From contig NZ_JAMOFV010000006.1 of assembly GCF_023656515.1 (NCBI RefSeq), positions 2,898,036 through 2,962,035 of the forward strand: DNA of 64,000 nt, given 5' to 3'. The DNA comes from Clostridium swellfunianum (GTDB lineage Bacteria > Bacillota > Clostridia > Clostridiales > Clostridiaceae). The position numbers were made by a program, and so were the translations under genes. Position 1 is the first letter of the stretch, and every line of letters starts with the position of its first letter. Positions 8,350 through 16,820 of the stretch are shown here, in pieces. The notes below the pieces were generated by a model, which searched no databases, had not been told where the DNA came from, and saw nothing but the letters and a program-made list of their open reading frames with translations.

Positions 8350-8422
8350 TGTGCTTATAAGAAATGCAAGGGGCATAAAGATTACAAGTCTTTATATGCT
8401 TATAAGGAATACAAGGGGGAAT
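8350..8422 (+). repeat. Imperfect direct repeat and hairpin in the lgt leader
   Basis: TGCTTATAAGAAATGCAAGGGG (about 8351-8372) recurs as TGCTTATAAGGAATACAAGGGG (about 8398-8419). Between them ATAAAGA (8376-8382) can pair with TCTTTAT. The second copy carries the ribosome site of lgt, so the first is a decoy Shine-Dalgarno or the relic of a duplication. Confidence 0.6.
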
Positions 8423-8427
8423 TTGTA

Positions 8428-9204
8428 ATGAGACCAATTTTTTTTAGAATTTTTAGAGTACCTATTTATGGCTATGGCACAATGATAGCTATTGGTATAA
8501 TTGCAGCTATTCTGCTATTAAACTATAGGGCAAGGAAAAGGGGCTATGATGAGGACAGCATGCTAAATATGGCAATTATTGCTGTTGTACTTGGTGTAGT
8601 TGGAGGAAAGCTTTTATACATAATGACAGAACTAAAAAATATAATAAACGATCCTTCTCAGCTTATGGATTTTGGAAATGGATTTGTAATTTATGGTTCT
8701 ATAATTGGGGGAGTTGCAGGAGTTTACCTTTATTCAAAGAAGAAGCGCTGGAAGCTTTTAAATATATTTGACTTAGTAATTCCTAGTCTGCCTCTTGCAC
8801 AGGGATTTGGAAGATTAGGGTGCTTTTTTGCAGGCTGCTGCTATGGGAAGCCTACTAGTTCTTTCTTAGGGGTTAAGTTTAAGGAAGGTTCGCTTGGACC
8901 ACTAGACATTCATGTTTATCCAACTCAGATTTTTTCTTCCATATTTGATTTTGCCCTAGCGCTGTTTTTATTATGGTATGATAAAAAAGAACGAAAAGAA
9001 GGCAGAGTTTTTTCCCTTTATTTGATAATTTACAGTATAGGAAGATTTGTTATAGAATTTATTAGGGATGATCCAAGAGGTAGCGTAGGATTATTATCTA
9101 CATCTCAATTTATTAGCTTGTTTATAGTTGTACTTGGAGCAATATTTTTTAATTATGATAAAATAAAGAAGATTGTTTCTAAGGAAAAGACTGAGCAGAT
9201 ATAA
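8428..9204 (+). CDS. lgt: Prolipoprotein diacylglyceryl transferase
   Basis: A 258-residue polytopic membrane enzyme that transfers diacylglycerol from phosphatidylglycerol to the lipobox cysteine of prelipoproteins. It starts at ATG behind AAGGGGGAA. Seven or so membrane segments are visible. The family signature appears in the clostridial form GFGRLGCFFAGCCYGKPTS (about residues 125-143), where most bacteria have GRxGNFxNxE, together with YPTQIFSS and GRFVIEFIRDD. The neighbouring gene encodes a lipoprotein, and many lipoproteins in this window depend on this enzyme. Confidence 0.92.
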   Translation: MRPIFFRIFRVPIYGYGTMIAIGIIAAILLLNYRARKRGYDEDSMLNMAIIAVVLGVVGGKLLYIMTELKNIINDPSQLMDFGNGFVIYGSIIGGVAGVYLYSKKKRWKLLNIFDLVIPSLPLAQGFGRLGCFFAGCCYGKPTSSFLGVKFKEGSLGPLDIHVYPTQIFSSIFDFALALFLLWYDKKERKEGRVFSLYLIIYSIGRFVIEFIRDDPRGSVGLLSTSQFISLFIVVLGAIFFNYDKIKKIVSKEKTEQI

Positions 9205-9224
9205 AAGTTAGGAGAGAAAAAACA

Positions 9225-10076
9225 TTGAAGCGAAATAAAAGATTAATTTATCTACTGGTTTTAATCTTATTTTCAAGCTTTTTTTATGGTTGTGATAGGA
9301 TTGATCAGATGAAAGTTAAGCTAGGTATGAAGAACAATGATTTTGAATACATAAAGCAGGGAAAGATTAGAAAAATAGTTATTCAAAATACAAGAGATAC
9401 AGGATTTAGATTTGTAGTTACAGATCAGAAAGCTATATCAGAACTCTACGAAATATTGTCCACTGCTAAACCTGCTCCAGTTAAGTCAGAACTTGAGCCT
9501 GATTATATATTTGAAATGGAAGAAGGTCCAGGTAAGATTTATAGATTTAATTATATAGCTGGACTAGATAAGAAAGATGCTGGTAATTTGTATAGTGAGG
9601 ATAAAATATATTTAGTTTCTGAAAGAATAGATAATGACATAATAAAAAGCTTTTGGAATATAAGAAAGCCGAAAGACTTTCAAAAAATTTACTACGGTAA
9701 TATACTTAGCTTTGCTGAGAAATATTCTAAAGAAGAAGCTAAGGGTAAAAGCATTGGAATAAATATTTATGATGATGTAGAGGTTGCAAAGTTTATATTC
9801 TCTGCGGACTTGGAAGATTTTAAGTCAAGTCTTTCAGGTAAAGGGTTAAATACGGAGCTTATGACTCAGGCAAAAGGTGAGGAAAAGCAAAAGGAATATG
9901 ATGTTGTTATGAATGTTAAAACCGTTGGGTATAAGACTTTTTTATACAAATGTGAGATAACTTTCTGGGATAAGGAAAATAAAAGTGAGAAAAAATATTA
10001 TATAACTATGACTTATAAGTCATCAGATGGAAGATGGACTACTAAAGTAGATACTCAAAAGCCTACTGGGTGGTAA
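9225..10076 (+). CDS. Hypothetical lipoprotein downstream of lgt
   Basis: A 283-residue lipoprotein starting at TTG 9225 after TTAGGAGAG. It has a lysine/arginine-rich N-terminus (MKRNKR), a hydrophobic stretch and a lipobox (FFYGC, Cys at residue 23), followed by a mature extracytoplasmic part. The body resembles clostridial DUF-type lipoproteins of unknown role, with a first half containing IQNTRDTGFRFVVTDQKAISELY and a second half with LYKCEITFWDKENKSEKKYYITM. It lies 20 bases after lgt and is probably co-transcribed. No function can be assigned. Confidence 0.8.
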   Translation: MKRNKRLIYLLVLILFSSFFYGCDRIDQMKVKLGMKNNDFEYIKQGKIRKIVIQNTRDTGFRFVVTDQKAISELYEILSTAKPAPVKSELEPDYIFEMEEGPGKIYRFNYIAGLDKKDAGNLYSEDKIYLVSERIDNDIIKSFWNIRKPKDFQKIYYGNILSFAEKYSKEEAKGKSIGINIYDDVEVAKFIFSADLEDFKSSLSGKGLNTELMTQAKGEEKQKEYDVVMNVKTVGYKTFLYKCEITFWDKENKSEKKYYITMTYKSSDGRWTTKVDTQKPTGW

Positions 10077-10079
10077 ACT

Positions 10080-10106
10080 AAGCCTTGGGGAAACCTAAGG
10101 CTTTAA
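10080..10106 (+). terminator. Terminator after the lgt-lipoprotein operon
   Basis: AAGCCTTGGGG pairs with CCTAAGGCTT (10080-10103) around GAAA; only a short T/A-rich tail follows. Confidence 0.65.
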
Positions 10107-10227
10107 AATTATTAAGGAAATATTAAATTTTTATACAATATGGAATTGAAGTTAGACAGCTTGTATAATTAGATAGTTAATGTGGTAAGTAAATTTTATT
10201 TTTGAAGCTTATCAGTAGGAGGAAACT

Positions 10228-11430
10228 ATGAAAAAGAAGGTTATTATTTGGATTGTAGTGATTGCTGTTGTTGGAGGGATAATTTCCTTTAAAGCAGCTA
10301 ATAAAAACAAAGGTAATGTTATAGGGGTTAAAACAGCAGCAGTGTCACAAGGAGAGATAAAGTCTTATTTATCTACTACAGGCACTATAAAGTCTAAGAG
10401 CAGCAAAGATTATTTTCCGATTCAGGGAAAAGTAAAGAAAGTAAATACTAAGGTTGGAGATACTGTTAAAAAGGATCAAGTACTAGTTGAGTATGAAGTG
10501 GTTGATGCAAACGTTGCAGTAAAACAGGCTCAAATACAGTACGATAATGCTGTGCTTACAAAGCAAATGCAAGTAAATTCTAATAGTGACATGAAAAATA
10601 AGATGTCAGATATGGATAAGCAAATTGTAGATTTAGAAAGTCAAATTGAAAATGCTAAGAAAAATCCTCTTGAGGCAGCAAAGGCTGTAACATTGGAAAC
10701 TCAAAAGGCAACACTCAAGCAGACTAGGGATAATCTAAAGCTGCCATTTTCTAGCGAGCAGCTAAAGCAAGCAGATAATGCTATAGCACTTGCTAAAATA
10801 GGTCTTGATAATGCAAAGCAAAATCTTTCGAAAAGTCAGGATAAGCTTATAGCAGAAGCTGATGGCGTTGTGACAGCTGTAAATGTTGTTGAGGGAGCTT
10901 CAACAATGGCAGCTGCACAGCCTGCGGTTACAGTTCAGGATATAAATGCTTTAAAGCTTCAAGTTTCTGTTGGGAAATACGATGCTAATAAGATACAAGT
11001 TGAGCAGGAAGCTATAGTTAAGAGCGGAACCAAGGAATATAAGGGAAAAGTAGCAGTTATTGACCCAGCAGCCAAGAAATCAGTATCTGCAACTGGTACT
11101 GAAACTACTCTTGGAATGGAAATAGATATTTTAGATAAGCCTGAAGGTTTAAAAATAGATTTTGATGCAGACGTAGATATTCTTCTGGGTAAGGTTGATA
11201 ATACTGTAAAGATTCCAGCAGAAAGTGTGAGGACAACTAAAGAAGATAAGACCTTTGTTTTTGTCTTTGAAGATAACAAGGCTGTGGAAAAAGAAGTTAA
11301 GCTTGGACTTCAATCAGATATGGAGGCACAGGTTATTGAAGGAGTTAAGGCTGGGGATAAGATTATACTAAATCCAAGTGAAAATATAAAAAATGGAACA
11401 GTTGTTAAGGAAGCTGGTGAAGCCAAGTAA
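10228..11430 (+). CDS. Periplasmic-adaptor-like (HlyD/MacA type) subunit of an ABC exporter
   Basis: A 400-residue membrane-anchored adaptor starting at ATG after AGGAGG. It has an N-terminal membrane segment (about 5-22), a split biotinyl-lipoyl-like domain (KVKKVNTKVGDTVKKDQVLVEYE, about 65-90, and LIAEADGVVTAVNVVEGAS, about 207-225), an alpha-helical coiled-coil hairpin between them (about 95-200), and beta-barrel and membrane-proximal domains. It overlaps the following ATPase gene by one base (TAATG). The three genes form a MacAB/YknXYZ-type exporter, in Firmicutes often linked to peptide or toxin efflux. The substrate is unknown. Confidence 0.88.
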   Translation: MKKKVIIWIVVIAVVGGIISFKAANKNKGNVIGVKTAAVSQGEIKSYLSTTGTIKSKSSKDYFPIQGKVKKVNTKVGDTVKKDQVLVEYEVVDANVAVKQAQIQYDNAVLTKQMQVNSNSDMKNKMSDMDKQIVDLESQIENAKKNPLEAAKAVTLETQKATLKQTRDNLKLPFSSEQLKQADNAIALAKIGLDNAKQNLSKSQDKLIAEADGVVTAVNVVEGASTMAAAQPAVTVQDINALKLQVSVGKYDANKIQVEQEAIVKSGTKEYKGKVAVIDPAAKKSVSATGTETTLGMEIDILDKPEGLKIDFDADVDILLGKVDNTVKIPAESVRTTKEDKTFVFVFEDNKAVEKEVKLGLQSDMEAQVIEGVKAGDKIILNPSENIKNGTVVKEAGEAK

Positions 11431-12122
11431 TGATAGAGGTGAAGGATGTAGTCAAAAGGTATATTACAGGTGATATAGACTTTACTGCCTTAAAGAGTGT
11501 AAGTTTAAAAGTTGAAAAAGGTGAATTTACATCAATAATGGGACCTTCTGGTTCAGGAAAGTCTACTATGATGAACATATTAGGCTGTTTAGACAGAATG
11601 GACAGCGGAACTTACATTTTAAATAATCAAAATGTATCAAGCCTTAATGATAAGCAGCTGGCGCTCATAAGAAATAAGGAGATAGGGTTTGTATTCCAAG
11701 CATTTAATCTTCTTCCTAGGATGACTGTGCTTGAGAATGTTGAACTGCCTATGGCCTATGCAGGCATTTCGAAGAAAGAGAGAAGAGAAAAAGCTCTTAT
11801 AGCTTTAGAAAAGGTTGGACTTAGTGATAGAGTTAAACATAGACCAAATGAAATATCAGGGGGACAGAAGCAAAGAGTGGCTATTGCTCGTGCTATTGTT
11901 AATACTCCTGCTGTTATAATGGCAGATGAACCTACTGGAAACCTTGATACAAAATCTTCAGTTGAAATTATGAAAATTTTTCAGGACTTAAATAACGAAG
12001 GTGCTACTGTAATAATGGTAACTCATGAGCCAGATATTGCTCAGCATACAAAAAGAGTAGTTAGGTTTAGAGATGGTGAGATAGTGGATGACTATCAGGT
12101 TAAAGATAGAATAATTTTATAG
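11430..12122 (+). CDS. ABC transporter ATP-binding protein (MacB/LolD type)
   Basis: A 230-residue nucleotide-binding subunit of normal length. It has Walker [10 protein letters not shown] (about residues 36-44), the Q-loop region [21 protein letters not shown], signature [14 protein letters not shown], Walker [13 protein letters not shown] and the switch histidine in MVTHE. These fit the LolD/MacB subfamily that powers lipoprotein, peptide and drug efflux. Its ATG overlaps the stop of the adaptor gene, and the FtsX-type permease follows 15 bases later, so the three are translationally coupled. Confidence 0.93.
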   Translation: MIEVKDVVKRYITGDIDFTALKSVSLKVEKGEFTSIMGPSGSGKSTMMNILGCLDRMDSGTYILNNQNVSSLNDKQLALIRNKEIGFVFQAFNLLPRMTVLENVELPMAYAGISKKERREKALIALEKVGLSDRVKHRPNEISGGQKQRVAIARAIVNTPAVIMADEPTGNLDTKSSVEIMKIFQDLNNEGATVIMVTHEPDIAQHTKRVVRFRDGEIVDDYQVKDRIIL

Positions 12123-12137
12123 AGGGGAAGGACAGTA

Positions 12138-13358
12138 ATGAGGCTTTTTTCAAATATAGTTGAAAATTTTAAAATGGCTATAGATAGTATATTATCAAAT
12201 AAAATGCGATCCTTTCTCACTATGTTGGGAATTATAATAGGGATAAGTTCCGTTATAACTATAGTGTCCCTTGGACAGGGGGGACAAAACACTATAACTG
12301 GTGAGTTTGAAAAAATAGGTGCTGCAACTATAAACGTTTCACTAGATAATTCAAAGGCAGAGCCAAGTGATTATATTACGTTAAAAGATATAGATGCAAT
12401 TAAAGAAAAAGTGGCTACAGTTAAATATATTAGCCCTACAGTATCTAAAAATGGAGTAGCGATCTCAGAGGTGAAGACAAAAAGAGCTTCCATAACCGGA
12501 GGAAATCCAGATTTATTTGCAGCTCAAAACGCTGAATTTCTTTATGGCAGAGGATTTAATGAAAGAGAGTTTTTAGAAGGAAAGCCTGTTATAGTTATAG
12601 ATGAAGTTAATGCTAGAGCACTATTCGGCTATACAGATGCTGTTGGAAAAAGTATAAAGCTTGGAAGCAGAAAATCTCCTGTAAAGGCAACAATTATAGG
12701 AGTTACAAAGCTAGATTTAGGTGGATTCGCCTTCGACACAAGTCAAATGCCGGCACTAATTTATGCTTCTACAAACTTTGTTAAAACTATGTATCCTACT
12801 GATTTCAATATTGATAGATTAACTTTAGTGGCAACGACTAAGGATGAAGGAGAAGCAGCAGGAAATGGAGCTAAAAACATACTAGAGAGCAGGCATAACA
12901 ATAGAGGCAAGGATAAATATAAGGTTGAGAATGCACTCAAGCAGCTTGATCAAGTAAATAAGGTTCTAGGAATATTCACGGCCTTTATAGGAGCCGTTGC
13001 AGCAATTTCTCTCTTGGTAGGAGGGATAGGTGTTATGAATATAATGCTTGTATCAGTAACTGAGAGAACAAGAGAAATTGGTATTAGAAAAGCCATAGGA
13101 GCGACAACTAATGCAATACTTCTTCAATTTTTGACTGAATCAGTAATTATTTCACTAATAGGCGGTATAATTGGAATGATTCTCGGAATTTTGGGAGGCT
13201 ATGCAATTGGAAGCTTTGCAAATATAACCCCTTCACTTTCCATAGGAGTTATCATTGGAGCTATATTATTCTCCTCAGCGGTAGGAATTTTCTTTGGTAT
13301 TTATCCAGCAAGAAAGGCTGCTAATTTAAATCCAATAGATGCGCTAAGATATGAATAA
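12138..13358 (+). CDS. MacB-like FtsX-domain ABC permease
   Basis: A 406-residue permease starting at ATG after GAGGGGAAGG. It has one N-terminal membrane segment (MLGIIIGISSVITIVSLG, about 29-46), a large extracytoplasmic MacB_PCD domain (about 50-275), then three membrane segments in an FtsX domain with the hallmark SVTERTREIGIRKAIGAT (about 308-325). The C-terminal FGIYPARKAANLNPIDALRYE is the usual MacB ending. With the adaptor and ATPase just upstream it completes a mechanotransmission-type exporter. A strong terminator ends the operon. Confidence 0.92.
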   Translation: MRLFSNIVENFKMAIDSILSNKMRSFLTMLGIIIGISSVITIVSLGQGGQNTITGEFEKIGAATINVSLDNSKAEPSDYITLKDIDAIKEKVATVKYISPTVSKNGVAISEVKTKRASITGGNPDLFAAQNAEFLYGRGFNEREFLEGKPVIVIDEVNARALFGYTDAVGKSIKLGSRKSPVKATIIGVTKLDLGGFAFDTSQMPALIYASTNFVKTMYPTDFNIDRLTLVATTKDEGEAAGNGAKNILESRHNNRGKDKYKVENALKQLDQVNKVLGIFTAFIGAVAAISLLVGGIGVMNIMLVSVTERTREIGIRKAIGATTNAILLQFLTESVIISLIGGIIGMILGILGGYAIGSFANITPSLSIGVIIGAILFSSAVGIFFGIYPARKAANLNPIDALRYE

Positions 13359-13361
13359 AAT

Positions 13362-13403
13362 AAATTGGTATCTTCTTACTTAAGAGAAGGTACCAATTTT
13401 TAT
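13362..13403 (+). terminator. Terminator after the exporter operon
   Basis: AAATTGGTATCTTCT (13362-13376) pairs with AGAAGGTACCAATTT (13385-13399) with one wobble, followed by TTTAT. Confidence 0.88.
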
Positions 13404-13465
13404 TTATGCTATATTCGAAAAGGTTCTGTAGATATAAATATCATATAAGTGAATAGGAGAATAAC

Positions 13466-13486
13466 TATTACCGGTATATGGTAATA
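13466..13486 (+). promoter_or_regulatory. Palindrome upstream of the Mrp gene
   Basis: TATTACC (13466-13472) and GGTAATA (13480-13486) form a perfect inverted repeat with a 7-base spacer, about 75 bases before the Mrp start. A TATAAT lies at 13512-13517. It could be an operator; no regulator is implied by the sequence. Confidence 0.35.
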
Positions 13487-13561
13487 AAATAGAAAAATAA
13501 TTTTTTTATGATATAATAAAATTATTCATTAATTAATACACTTGATAAAGGAGTGAAGTAC

Positions 13562-14404
13562 ATGAGCAAATGTGACAGCTGTGCAAGTAAAGGAAAGTGC
13601 AGCAATAAGGAAAGCACTTGTTCCGTATTAGTGCCAAGTTATGGAAGCATTAAAAATATAATAGGAGTAATGAGTGGAAAAGGCGGAGTAGGAAAGTCAA
13701 CCGTAACAGGGATACTTGCTACAAAACTTAGAAGCTTAGGATACAAGGTTGGTGTATTAGATGGGGATATAACAGGACCGTCTATGCCGAGATTTTTTGG
13801 AATAAATGAAGAAAGAGCACAGATACTTCCAGGTAAATCTCAAGAGGAAGCTAAGTTTATTCCAGTTGAAACAGCTACAGGAATAAAGGTTATATCCTTA
13901 AATCTTCTAACTGAAGAGGAAGAACAGCCAGTCATTTGGAGAGGGCCGATTCTTACAGGAGTAATGACACAAATGTACAGAGATACAGAATGGGGAGATT
14001 TGGATTATCTTCTTATTGACATGCCTCCAGGGACAGGAGACTTAACGTTAACAGTAATGCAAAGCATACCTTTGACTGGGATTATAGTAGCTGCTACACC
14101 ACAGGACATGGTAACTATGATAGTGAAAAAAGTGGTTATCATGGCTCAAAAGATGAACATTAAGGTTTACGGAGTAGTGGAAAATATGTCCTACATAAGA
14201 TGCAGCTGCTGTGGCGAAAAACAAAGGGTATTCAGCAAAAAATCTGCTGAGGAACAGGCTGGAAATCTTGGGGTACCTTTAATCGCAGAGCTACCTATAA
14301 ACCTTGATTTGGTTGAAAAGATGGAAAGCAGGGAAGTTGAAGACTTTATCAATGCTTCACCTGAATATGATGAATTGCTAGGAAGCTTTATGAGATTATC
14401 ATAA
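13562..14404 (+). CDS. Mrp/NBP35 family iron-sulfur cluster carrier ATPase
   Basis: A 280-residue P-loop protein. ATG 13562 is chosen because AAAGGAG (13547-13553) lies eight bases upstream; an in-frame GTG at 13553 overlaps it. The deviant Walker A GKGGVGKST (about residues 40-48) and IDMPPGTGD switch are typical of Mrp/ApbC/Nbp35. An N-terminal four-cysteine motif (C4, C7, C13, C20) is of the Nbp35 kind, and CSCC near residue 217 matches the bridging cluster site. The family binds and transfers [4Fe-4S] clusters to apoproteins. It stands alone between two terminators, near a ferredoxin gene. Confidence 0.92.
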   Translation: MSKCDSCASKGKCSNKESTCSVLVPSYGSIKNIIGVMSGKGGVGKSTVTGILATKLRSLGYKVGVLDGDITGPSMPRFFGINEERAQILPGKSQEEAKFIPVETATGIKVISLNLLTEEEEQPVIWRGPILTGVMTQMYRDTEWGDLDYLLIDMPPGTGDLTLTVMQSIPLTGIIVAATPQDMVTMIVKKVVIMAQKMNIKVYGVVENMSYIRCSCCGEKQRVFSKKSAEEQAGNLGVPLIAELPINLDLVEKMESREVEDFINASPEYDELLGSFMRLS

Positions 14405-14419
14405 AAATTAAAAAGATTG

Positions 14420-14460
14420 AAAAGCAGAAGAGGTTGACAAAACTTGCTTCTGCTTTTTAA
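14420..14460 (+). terminator. Terminator after the Mrp gene
   Basis: AAAAGCAGAAG (14420-14430) pairs with CTTCTGCTTTT (14447-14457), followed by T. Confidence 0.85.
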
Positions 14461-14533
14461 TTATTATGTGACTTTAAATAATATGTAAAATGAAGTAAAA
14501 TAAAAGACACATATAGAGATAGGGGTGTTAAAC

Positions 14534-15079
14534 TTGGAAAATCAAATATTAGTTTATGGACTGCTTGCAGTATTGGCAATTATAATAGTAGTCTCTCTCG
14601 TTAAAAAGGCTTTTAAGCTTTTAACTTTTGTAATAGGAATTATCATTATAATTTCTCTTTATAATATACTTATAAAAGGAGTATCTCCAATTGAAGAATT
14701 CAATGCCTATAAAACTAATATACAGTATGGCAAAGACATTGCGGAGTATACAGTTAAAATAAAAACTTCTACAGATAAAATTAAAAGTGTGATTGAAGGC
14801 AAGAAGCTGGATGAGGTATCTATAAACACGCTTAAAATAGAAAACGATAATCTTGTCAAATATCAAAAGGAAGTTAGAGAACTTAAGCATAGTCCAAAGT
14901 TAAACGTATTTCATAATAAATACATTGAATATTTAAATTTAATTGTTGGAACCTCAGATACTGCTGTTAAGGTAGCTGCAGGCAGCAACAAAACTATGCA
15001 GGGAACCGAAGACATGTTGAGCAGACTTAAGGTTGGGATAGACAGCTTATCTGCACTAAAGTTTGGCACTGATAAATAA
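14534..15079 (+). CDS. Hypothetical membrane protein with two N-terminal helices
   Basis: A 181-residue protein. TTG 14534 is the likely start, six bases behind AGGGGTG (14521-14527); the GTG at 14525 lies inside that site. Two hydrophobic segments (LLAVLAIIIVVSLV and LLTFVIGIIIIISLYNILI, about residues 9-22 and 29-48) are followed by a mainly helical, lysine-rich domain of about 130 residues. It would be exposed outside if both helices span the membrane as a hairpin or one acts as an anchor. I do not recognise a family. It lies 91 bases ahead of the ferredoxin gene without a terminator between them. Confidence 0.7.
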   Translation: MENQILVYGLLAVLAIIIVVSLVKKAFKLLTFVIGIIIIISLYNILIKGVSPIEEFNAYKTNIQYGKDIAEYTVKIKTSTDKIKSVIEGKKLDEVSINTLKIENDNLVKYQKEVRELKHSPKLNVFHNKYIEYLNLIVGTSDTAVKVAAGSNKTMQGTEDMLSRLKVGIDSLSALKFGTDK

Positions 15080-15170
15080 TTTTTGTAATAATAAGCCTCT
15101 TTTAGGAAACACTATAACTGTTAATGTTATTGTATATAAATGCCTGGAAGATTTTAAGGAGGTTTTTAAC

Positions 15171-15359
15171 ATGAAAGCATACGTTGATAAGGATGCGTGC
15201 ATATCCTGTGGATTATGTCCATCACTATGTCCTGAGGTTTTTGAGATGGAAGATGACGGAAAAGCAGGGGTAGTTACTGATGAGGTTCCAGAAAACGCTA
15301 TAGACAGCTGTAACGAAGCAGAACAATCCTGCCCAGTTAATGCTATATCAGTTTCTTAA
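15171..15359 (+). CDS. Single-cluster [4Fe-4S] ferredoxin
   Basis: A 62-residue ferredoxin starting at ATG 15171, eight bases after AAGGAGG. The frame is open further upstream but has no ribosome site. Cys10, Cys13 and Cys16 (CISCGLC) and Cys53 (SCPVNAI) supply the four ligands of one [4Fe-4S] cluster. Cys20 is extra, as in Desulfovibrio gigas or Thermotoga type ferredoxins. It would carry electrons in the cytoplasm of an anaerobe; the partner enzymes are not encoded nearby. Confidence 0.93.
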   Translation: MKAYVDKDACISCGLCPSLCPEVFEMEDDGKAGVVTDEVPENAIDSCNEAEQSCPVNAISVS

Positions 15360-15391
15360 TAGAAATATTAAAGATGATAGTCAAAAAAGAG

Positions 15392-15430
15392 AACGCGGAA
15401 GGAGATAGTTTATCTAACTCCTTCCGCGTT
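15392..15430. terminator. Bidirectional terminator between ferredoxin and thiT
   Basis: AACGCGGAAGGAG (15392-15404) pairs perfectly with CTCCTTCCGCGTT (15418-15430). Both flanks are A/T-rich, so it can end the two converging transcripts. Confidence 0.85.
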
Positions 15431-15437
15431 ATGGTTT

Positions 15438-16121
15438 TTATGCATTCAATTTTGGTTTGGCCATTACAGAGTAAAGTTGTTTTATTGGCAAAATAGCTAA
15501 AATTATTATGCAGAGTATTGCCTCAGGTCCTAAATAGCTTAGGTTATATAAGAAGGAATAGGCAACAGCACTTTGTCCAGGTTCTGCATAGCTTCCATAA
15601 AATACTATTCCTGAAATAAAGTGAAATAAAAATCTAGCAGCTATTGCTAACACAACACCTATAAGCATTTGCACTTTGCCCTTATCCTTGAAGTAACCTG
15701 TTATACCTAAGGCTGCAAAAGCAAGAGGGTAATCAAAGAGCACTTGAACAGGGTGCATTATAAAAGGGCCAAGTATAAAGTCTAGAAGTCCAAACATAAG
15801 CCCTGTCAAAAGTCCAATTTCTGAGCCATAGAAAAGACCAATCAAAAGAATAGGTACCATGCTGCCTAAAGTAGCACTTCCGCCATTTGGAAGCTGGAAG
15901 AACTTAATCATTTTAAGAACTGTTCCTAAAGCAAGCGCTACCCCTATGTTTGTAATAATTTTAGTAGTTAGCTTTACTTTTCTTATTCTAACAAAAACAA
16001 TTGCTAAAATAATTAACCCAATAACTGCAAATATAGCAGTAGGATGTTTTGGAGCTTCAGCAAAGCCCTCACTAATTGCTTTAAGGTCGATGCCCTTAAA
16101 GGATAGTCTAAAGTTGTTCAT
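15438..16121 (-). CDS. thiT: Energy-coupling-factor thiamine transporter S component
   Basis: A 227-residue integral membrane protein, the substrate-binding S component that takes up thiamine with a shared ECF module encoded elsewhere. The core (about residues 55-215) carries the ThiT/YuaJ signature with PNGGSATLGSMVPILLIG, the long helices and IMHPVQVLFDYPLAF. The N-terminus has an extra 50 residues with one more membrane segment compared with the usual 180-190 residues. The gene is preceded on the same strand by a TPP riboswitch with its terminator, which independently supports thiamine as substrate. AGGAGGTATTTTT precedes the ATG. Confidence 0.93.
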   Translation of the reverse strand: MNNFRLSFKGIDLKAISEGFAEAPKHPTAIFAVIGLIILAIVFVRIRKVKLTTKIITNIGVALALGTVLKMIKFFQLPNGGSATLGSMVPILLIGLFYGSEIGLLTGLMFGLLDFILGPFIMHPVQVLFDYPLAFAALGITGYFKDKGKVQMLIGVVLAIAARFLFHFISGIVFYGSYAEPGQSAVAYSFLYNLSYLGPEAILCIIILAILPIKQLYSVMAKPKLNA

Positions 16122-16206
16122 AAAAATACCTCCTAGGAATTTTTGTGGGCGTAAAATAACTATTAATAATACGCCGACTTATAATTATATATGTGCTATG
16201 AGGTAC

Positions 16207-16244
16207 ATATAAAAAAACCGTATCCAGTTGTGGAATACGGTTTT
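16207..16244 (-). terminator. Expression-platform terminator of the TPP riboswitch
   Basis: On the minus strand AAAACCGTATTCC pairs with GGATACGGTTTT (16214-16244), followed by a T-run (16210-16217 read in reverse). It lies between the aptamer and thiT, as expected for TPP-dependent attenuation. Confidence 0.85.
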
Positions 16245-16259
16245 ATAACATATTAAAAT

Positions 16260-16345
16260 CGCTTTCCTACGCTGGTATTATCCAGATCAGGTATAAGGGT
16301 TAGTGAAGTAATTTCACCTCTCAGCCTAAAGGCGCCCCTAGCACA
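16260..16345 (-). promoter_or_regulatory. TPP riboswitch (THI element)
   Basis: The minus strand reads GCTAGGGGCGCC, then GGCTGAGAGGTGAAA, then ACCCTTATACCTGATCTGG, then ATAATACCAGCGTAGGAAAGC. These are the conserved P2-P5 blocks of the thiamine pyrophosphate aptamer, including CTGAGA and the CCTGATCTGGATAATACC region. Together with the downstream terminator it should switch thiT off when TPP is plentiful. Confidence 0.97.
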
Positions 16346-16408
16346 TATTTACTTATATAACTATTATATTACTAATAATAATTATTAGCAATACAAACTT
16401 TAGGAGCT

Positions 16409-16588
16409 TTACAAAATTAATGGACTAACTTTATGACTTGTCATCTGCAATGAATTCACATTAATATTTACAGTTGAACCAGCTTTTATGCTTGATGGCA
16501 AATGTGCAAGACCTACACAGATATTAGTGCCATCCTGCAGGGATAAAAAAGCTTCTGAAGCATATACATCTATAACTACTGCTTGCAT
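16409..16588 (-). CDS. Small protein of 59 residues, unknown
   Basis: A short frame on the minus strand whose ATG overlaps the stop of the gene before it (TAATG), a sign of translational coupling. The product begins MQAVVIDVYASEAFLSLQDG and ends with VSPLIL. It alternates hydrophobic and polar residues as in a small beta-barrel and recalls the DUF3006-like small proteins in layout, which is only an impression. It is encoded 64 bases before the TPP aptamer of thiT, so readthrough could join them. No function is assigned. Confidence 0.65.
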   Translation of the reverse strand: MQAVVIDVYASEAFLSLQDGTNICVGLAHLPSSIKAGSTVNINVNSLQMTSHKVSPLIL

Positions 16589-16743
16589 TAGAATTCCTTC
16601 CTATTCTGTAAGGTTTTATCTATCTCAGGAACTGAAGTTAAATTTTTTTGTATGAAATCAACACCTTCGCCAACCTTCCCTTTGCGCTTGCTTGCCATAG
16701 GGAACTTTCCTACTATACCTTTTGCACTTTTTCCAGTACCCAT
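16588..16743 (-). CDS. Small basic protein of 51 residues, unknown
   Basis: Starts at ATG 16743 with AAAAGGAG nine bases upstream and a TATAAT at 16777-16772 about 30 bases upstream. The product MGTGKSAKGIVGKFPMASKR... is rich in Gly and Lys in its first 27 residues (GTGKSAKG, SKRKGKVGEG) and helical later (EIDKTLQNRKEF). It overlaps the next small gene by one base. A good ribosome site, a promoter-like sequence and the coupled neighbour argue that it is real despite its size. The family is not recognised. Confidence 0.65.
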   Translation of the reverse strand: MGTGKSAKGIVGKFPMASKRKGKVGEGVDFIQKNLTSVPEIDKTLQNRKEF

Positions 16744-16771
16744 ACATATCAACTCCTTTTTGTTGTCTACA

Positions 16772-16777
16772 ATTATA
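16772..16777 (-). promoter_or_regulatory. -10 box for the small-gene pair
   Basis: The minus strand reads TATAAT here, with a start site expected near 16765 and the ATG at 16743. The -35 region is weak, and a palindrome AATTTAAT/ATTAAATT (about 16793-16815) lies just upstream. Confidence 0.4.
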
Positions 16778-16820
16778 TTTTTTGACCTTTTTAATTTAAT
16801 TATTCAAATTAAATTGAAAA

